17,879 bases of DNA from an uncultured Burkholderiaceae bacterium (GTDB lineage: Bacteria > Pseudomonadota > Gammaproteobacteria > Burkholderiales > Burkholderiaceae_F). Below the pieces are notes generated by a model. The model saw nothing but the letters and a program-made list of their open reading frames with translations. It had not been told where the DNA came from and did no database searches. Positions 14,361-17,879 of this stretch are shown piece by piece; positions within the stretch are counted from its first letter, which is position 1, and each line of letters begins with the position of its first letter. Location: the NCBI GenBank assembly GCA_937936215.1, contig CALGWX010000105.1:1-17879 (forward strand), read 5' to 3'. A program made the translations under genes and the position numbers.

Positions 14361-15878
14361 TCAAACCAAGCCGAGCTTCGCCGCCAGCCCGATGCGCTGC
14401 AGCTTGCCGGTGGCGCCCTTCGGGATCTCGTCCAGGAAAAGGATCTTGCGCGGCACCTTGAAGTCGGCCAGCCGCCGGGCGGCGAACTCGCGCAGTTCCT
14501 TCTCGGTGGCCGACTGCCCTTCCCGCAGCACCACCGCGGCGCCGACCTCCTCGCCGAGCTTCTCGTGCGGGATGGCGAAGGTCACCACCTGCTGCACGGC
14601 CGGGTGGTCCATCAGCACCTCGTCGACCTCGCGCGGCGAGACCTTCTCGCCGCCGCGGTTGATGATCTCCTTCAGCCGCCCGGTGATGGTGAGATAGCCG
14701 ACGGCGTCCATCACCCCCTGGTCGCCGGTGCGAAACCACCCGTGGGCGAACGCCTCGGCATTGGCCTTCGGGTTGTTCTCGTAGCCGGCGGTGACGTTCG
14801 GGCCGCGGATCACAATCTCGCCGGTGGCGCCCGGCGGCAGCAGGTTGCCCTGCTCGTCCATGATCGCCACTTCCGGCCCGGCGGCCACGCCCACGCTGCC
14901 CGGTATGCGCTTGCGCGGCGGCAGCGGGTTGCTCGCCATCTGGTGCGCGGCCTCGGTCATACCGTAGGACTCGATCAGCGGCGCGCCGAAGACCTCCTCG
15001 ATCTCGCGGATCACCTGCGGCGGGATCGACGAGGACGACGAGCGGATGAACCGCAGCGGGCTGGCGGCGATGACCTCGCGGTTGTGCGCGGCGCGGGCAA
15101 GGACCGCCTGGTGCATCGTCGGCACCGCCGTGTACCAGGTCGGCCTGGCCTCCTGCATCCAGGCGAAGAACTTCAGCGCATTGAATCCCGGCGTGCAGAA
15201 GACGCTGCCGCCCGCCGCCAGCGGCGCCAGCAAGCCGGCGATCAGGCCGTGGATGTGGAACAGCGGCATGATGTTCAGGCCGCGGTCGGCGGCGACGAGC
15301 GCCAGCGTGTCGCGCACGTTGCACGCGGAGGCACAGATGTTGGCCTGCGTCAACGGCACGATCTTCGGCCGCGACGTGGTGCCCGAGGTGTGCAGGATCA
15401 GCGCGACATCGCCCGCCTCGGCCACCCCGCCGCGCGCTGCGGCGCCGGCGGCCGGCGCGGCGAGGTCGAACGCGCCGGCGCCCTCGCCCTGCGGGAGCAA
15501 CTCGATCACCGCAATGCCGTGGCGGCGCGCGATCTCGACGGCCGGGAAGGTGCTGCCGCGCTCGACCACGAGCGCCTTGGCGTTGAGGTCGGTGAGGTAG
15601 AAGTCGAACTCGTCGGCGCGATAGGCCGGATTCAGCGGCGCCGAGGCGGCATGCGTGGCGATGGCGACGAAGGCGGCCGCCATCTCGGGCCCGTTGGGCA
15701 GCACGATCGCGACCCGATCGCCGCGGCCGATGCCGGCGTCGTTGAGGCGCCGCCCGCAGCGGTCGACCACGGCGCGCAAGCCGCGATACGTCAGCGATGG
15801 GGCGCCTGGCGCGGCCAGCGCAATGGCCGCATCGGCGCCAGCGGCGAGCAGTTGATGCAGGGTGGAAAACCGTTCCAT
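14361..15878 (-). CDS. Acyl-CoA ligase of the AMP-forming family, oxalyl-CoA-synthetase (AAE3/Pcs60)-like
   Basis: The product has 505 residues, a full adenylate-forming enzyme. Core motifs are HTSGTTSRPKIVPLT (163-177), YGMTEAAHQM (305-314), WFRTGDQG (381-388), GRLKEIINRGGEKVSPRE (400-417) and PKGATGKLQR (486-495) with catalytic Lys492. The whole pattern (PLNPAYRADEFDFYLTDLNA; PLFHIHGL; PTWYTAVPTMHQA) is that of the oxalate-CoA ligase/Pcs60 branch, but substrate cannot be assigned by eye. It would activate a carboxylic acid to its CoA thioester in the cytosol. The start is ATG 15878 with a weak GAGAG upstream. It lies 49 bases after the ketopantoate-reductase-like gene, probably as one operon. 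The 92-base convergent gap before it (14269-14360) shows no terminator with a T-run. Confidence 0.9.
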   Translation of the reverse strand: MERFSTLHQLLAAGADAAIALAAPGAPSLTYRGLRAVVDRCGRRLNDAGIGRGDRVAIVLPNGPEMAAAFVAIATHAASAPLNPAYRADEFDFYLTDLNAKALVVERGSTFPAVEIARRHGIAVIELLPQGEGAGAFDLAAPAAGAAARGGVAEAGDVALILHTSGTTSRPKIVPLTQANICASACNVRDTLALVAADRGLNIMPLFHIHGLIAGLLAPLAAGGSVFCTPGFNALKFFAWMQEARPTWYTAVPTMHQAVLARAAHNREVIAASPLRFIRSSSSSIPPQVIREIEEVFGAPLIESYGMTEAAHQMASNPLPPRKRIPGSVGVAAGPEVAIMDEQGNLLPPGATGEIVIRGPNVTAGYENNPKANAEAFAHGWFRTGDQGVMDAVGYLTITGRLKEIINRGGEKVSPREVDEVLMDHPAVQQVVTFAIPHEKLGEEVGAAVVLREGQSATEKELREFAARRLADFKVPRKILFLDEIPKGATGKLQRIGLAAKLGLV

Positions 15879-15927
15879 GGCTCTCGGCTTGGTGGGATGG
15901 TTGAAGGACTCGGGTCGCCCGCAGCGC

Positions 15928-16932
15928 TCAGGCCGGCTCGACGCGCAACCTGCCCTTGCGGCGTTCGAGCGTGGCGGCCAGCAGCGAGGCGAGCGCGTGC
16001 ACGGCCTCGATCGTGGGCGTCGGCGTTGCGGTGATGCGTCCGAGTTCGAGCACTGAACCGACCAGCGCTTGCAGCTCGATGGCGCGACCCGACTCGACGT
16101 CCTGCAGCATCGACGTCTTGTGGTCGCCCACGGCCTCCGCGCCGGCGATGCGGTTTTCCAGCGCGACCTTGAAGCGCACGCCGAGCTTTTCGCCCACCGA
16201 CTGCGCTTCCGCCATCATGGTCGCCGCCAGGGCGCGGGTCGGCGGATGGCGGCAGATTTCGGCGAGCGTCGCGTGCGTCAGCGCGCTGATCGGGTTGAAG
16301 CTCAGGTTGCCCCACAGCTTCAGCCAGATCTCCGAGCGGATGTCGTTGAGCACCGGCGTCTTGAAGCCGGCGTTGCGGAACAGCTCGGCGAGCGCGCGCA
16401 CGCGAGGCGTGTCGGCGCCATCGGGCTCGCCCAGCGGGAAACGGTTGCCCTCGATCTGCCGGATCAGGCCTGGCGCCGCGATCTCGCAGGCCGGATAGAC
16501 GATGCAGCCGATGACGCGCTCGGGCGGGATCCGCGACCAGATCATCCCGCCGGGGTCGACCGACTCGAGCCGGCGGCCGTCGTACGGCCCGCCGTGCTTG
16601 TAGAAATACCACCACGGGATGCCGTTTTGGGTCGTCACGACGCTGGTGCCTGGCCCCAGCGCGGCCGCGACGTCATCGGCGACCGCCGCCACCTGGTGCG
16701 CCTTCATGCCGAGGACGATCGCGTCCTGCGGTCCGAGATCAGCGAGCTTGTCCGAGGCGCGCAGCGGCTTCACCGTCTCCGTCCCGTCGTCGGCGATCAG
16801 CTTCATGCCGCGGGCGCGCACCGCCGCGAGATGGGCACCGCGGATGACGACGCTGACGTCGGCACCGGCCGCGGCGAGCTTTACCGCCATGAACCCGCCG
16901 ATCGCCCCTGCCCCCACGACGCAGATCCTCAC
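15928..16932 (-). CDS. 2-dehydropantoate 2-reductase-like (PanE/ApbA family) oxidoreductase
   Basis: The product has 334 residues. The N-terminal NAD(P) fold begins RICVVGAGAIGGFMAVKLA with the GxGxxG motif (7-12). The C-terminal domain has IWLKLWGNLSFNPISAL, where Lys205 and Asn209 match the catalytic Lys/Asn of ketopantoate reductase. DHKTSMLQDVESGRAIEL (270-287) follows, as in that family. The middle contains TQNGIPWWYFYKHGGPYDGR, a longer insert than in short PanE enzymes, so the true substrate may be another 2-oxo acid. I chose GTG 16932, with GGAGG about 9 bases upstream. An ATG at 17043 adds a basic, unconserved leader and is rejected. The acyl-CoA ligase follows after 49 bases. Confidence 0.88.
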   Translation of the reverse strand: MRICVVGAGAIGGFMAVKLAAAGADVSVVIRGAHLAAVRARGMKLIADDGTETVKPLRASDKLADLGPQDAIVLGMKAHQVAAVADDVAAALGPGTSVVTTQNGIPWWYFYKHGGPYDGRRLESVDPGGMIWSRIPPERVIGCIVYPACEIAAPGLIRQIEGNRFPLGEPDGADTPRVRALAELFRNAGFKTPVLNDIRSEIWLKLWGNLSFNPISALTHATLAEICRHPPTRALAATMMAEAQSVGEKLGVRFKVALENRIAGAEAVGDHKTSMLQDVESGRAIELQALVGSVLELGRITATPTPTIEAVHALASLLAATLERRKGRLRVEPA

Positions 16933-16984
16933 TGCAGCAGCCTCCGTTGACCTGGCTTGGCGCCATTGTGCAGCAGCGCGATGC

Positions 16985-17004
16985 CGATGCCTCCGGTGGC
17001 ATCG
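16985..17004. repeat. 20-bp near-perfect palindrome between the PanE-like and fumarase genes
   Basis: CGATGCC (16985-16991) and GGCATCG (16998-17004) are perfect inverted arms around TCCGGT. Only one base pair of the 20-bp dyad is unmatched. It lies in the 197-base divergent gap, about 50 bases above the GTG of the PanE-like gene and about 125 bases before the fumarase ATG. The dyad is visible; whether it is an operator is unknown. Confidence 0.5.
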
Positions 17005-17085
17005 AACCGGCGCGCGCCGCAACGGGCCTTTGGCGTAAGTCAAGTTCGCGCCACGTACGCGGCCGCCGCGGGCGCTTGCGGTCGC

Positions 17086-17091
17086 TATAGT
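17086..17091 (+). promoter_or_regulatory. Candidate -10 element of the fumarate hydratase gene
   Basis: TATAGT (five of six consensus) is located 38 bases before the ATG at 17130, in the divergent gap. No recognisable -35 lies 16-18 bases upstream. Confidence 0.3.
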
Positions 17092-17129
17092 GGCCGCGTC
17101 GCATGAGGCACGCTCATTTGGGAGAACCT

Positions 17130-17879
17130 ATGGCCACCATCCGTCAGGCGGACCTCGTCGAGAGCATCGCCGCCGCCCTGCAGTACATCAGCTACTACCA
17201 CCCCGCCGACTACATCGCGCACCTGGCGCGTGCCTACGAGGCCGAGCAGAGCCCCGCTGCGAAGGACGCGATCGCGCAAATCCTCACCAACTCCAAGATG
17301 TGCGCTGAGGGGCACCGGCCGATCTGCCAGGACACCGGCATCGTCAACGTCTTCCTCAAGGTCGGCATGGACGTCCGCTGGGAGGGCTTCACCGGCTCGC
17401 TCGAGGACGCCATCAACGAGGGCGTCCGGCGCGGTTACTTGAACCCGGACAACAAGCTGCGCGCCTCGGTGGTCGACCCGCCGGAGTTCGGCCGCAAGAA
17501 CACCAAGGACAACACGCCGGCGGTGATCCACGTGCAGATCGTGCCCGGCGGCAACGTCGAGGTGCAGGTGGCGGCCAAGGGCGGCGGCTCGGAAAACAAG
17601 AGCAAGTTCGTCATGCTCAACCCGTCGGATTCGATCGTCGAGTGGGTGCTGAAGACGGTGCCGACCATGGGCGCCGGCTGGTGCCCGCCCGGCATGCTGG
17701 GCATCGGCATCGGCGGCACCGCCGAGAAGGCGATGACGATGGCCAAGGAAGCGCTGATGGACGACATCGACATGTACGAGCTGCTTGCCCGCGGCCCGAA
17801 GACCGATGTCGAGAAGCTGCGCGTGGAGCTGTACGAGAAGGTCAACGCGCTGGGCATCGGCGCGCAGGGGCTCGGGGGA
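17130..17879 (+). CDS. fumA: Fumarate hydratase class I, N-terminal half (cut by window edge)
   Basis: 250 codons are open to the right edge with no stop; class I fumarases of this type are about 500 residues, so roughly half is visible. The enzyme interconverts fumarate and malate in the TCA cycle using a [4Fe-4S] cluster. Two of the three expected cluster cysteines are visible: Cys66 in RPICQDTGIVNVF and Cys185 in MGAGWCPPGMLGIGIGGT. AAKGGGSENKSKF (148-160) is a family substrate/fold segment. ATG 17130 is preceded by GGGAGA at about 5 bases. The alpha-domain ends near GIGAQGLGG at the edge. FumA versus FumB naming cannot be separated here; the family is clear. Confidence 0.95.
   Translation, partial: MATIRQADLVESIAAALQYISYYHPADYIAHLARAYEAEQSPAAKDAIAQILTNSKMCAEGHRPICQDTGIVNVFLKVGMDVRWEGFTGSLEDAINEGVRRGYLNPDNKLRASVVDPPEFGRKNTKDNTPAVIHVQIVPGGNVEVQVAAKGGGSENKSKFVMLNPSDSIVEWVLKTVPTMGAGWCPPGMLGIGIGGTAEKAMTMAKEALMDDIDMYELLARGPKTDVEKLRVELYEKVNALGIGAQGLGG

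Noticed and set aside
14565..16034. 489-codon plus-strand frame opposite the acyl-CoA ligase
   Set aside because: It is the complementary-strand shadow of a gene with a complete set of AMP-binding motifs.
1..17879. CRISPR array, insertion sequence or transposase, rRNA, phage structural genes
   Set aside because: No regularly spaced repeats, transposase-like proteins, terminal inverted repeats or rRNA-like sequence were seen in the window.

Overview
The window is high-GC DNA with dense, tightly packed genes. It most likely comes from the chromosome of a betaproteobacterium (Burkholderiales/Rhodocyclales type). That is an inference from gene style, the Sox gene order and the neighbouring housekeeping genes; no rRNA or other marker fixes the taxon. 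No gene-free stretch exceeds 300 bases. The longest is 13359-13635 (277 b), followed by 5183-5392 (210 b) and 16933-17129 (197 b).

Layout. Bases 2-208 (+) hold the C-terminal end of a degenerate tyrosine-recombinase-like protein. It stops 8 bases from the 3' end of a tRNA-Ser(UGA) gene on the minus strand (217-304). From 9087 down to 396 a single minus-strand block reads, in transcription order: ArsR-family regulator, soxC, soxD, soxY, soxZ, DsrE-family lipoprotein, soxA, soxX, TlpA-like thioredoxin, soxB, SoxS/SoxW-like thioredoxin. Gaps are short or overlapping apart from 106 b before soxY and 210 b after soxZ, so this looks like one operon, possibly with internal promoters or processing. 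Two nested dyads (9097-9126) sit directly upstream of the regulator and are the likely operator.

How the sox genes work together (family knowledge). SoxAX, a c-type cytochrome pair, couples thiosulfate to the C-terminal cysteine of SoxY, which is carried with SoxZ. SoxB hydrolyses off sulfate. The SoxCD molybdenum/heme dehydrogenase oxidises the remaining sulfane sulfur. Having SoxCD predicts full oxidation of thiosulfate to sulfate without sulfur globules. The two exported thioredoxins probably keep SoxY and related thiols reduced. The lipid-anchored DsrE-like protein is the least explained member.

Right half. A two-gene plus-strand unit (9255-12445) encodes an ArnT/GT39-like membrane glycosyltransferase and a MATE efflux protein. 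It converges on htpX (12465-13358, -), and the htpX terminator lies inside the last codons of the MATE gene. A UPF0114/YqhA-type membrane protein follows (13636-14268, +). Next is a minus-strand pair, a ketopantoate-reductase-like enzyme (15928-16932) and an oxalyl-CoA-synthetase-like acyl-CoA ligase (14361-15878). The right edge cuts a class I fumarate hydratase gene (17130 onward, +).

The best leads are the periplasm-facing DsrE lipoprotein embedded in the sox operon, the predicted lipoprotein form of SoxX, and the operator/thiol-sensor arrangement at the head of the operon.
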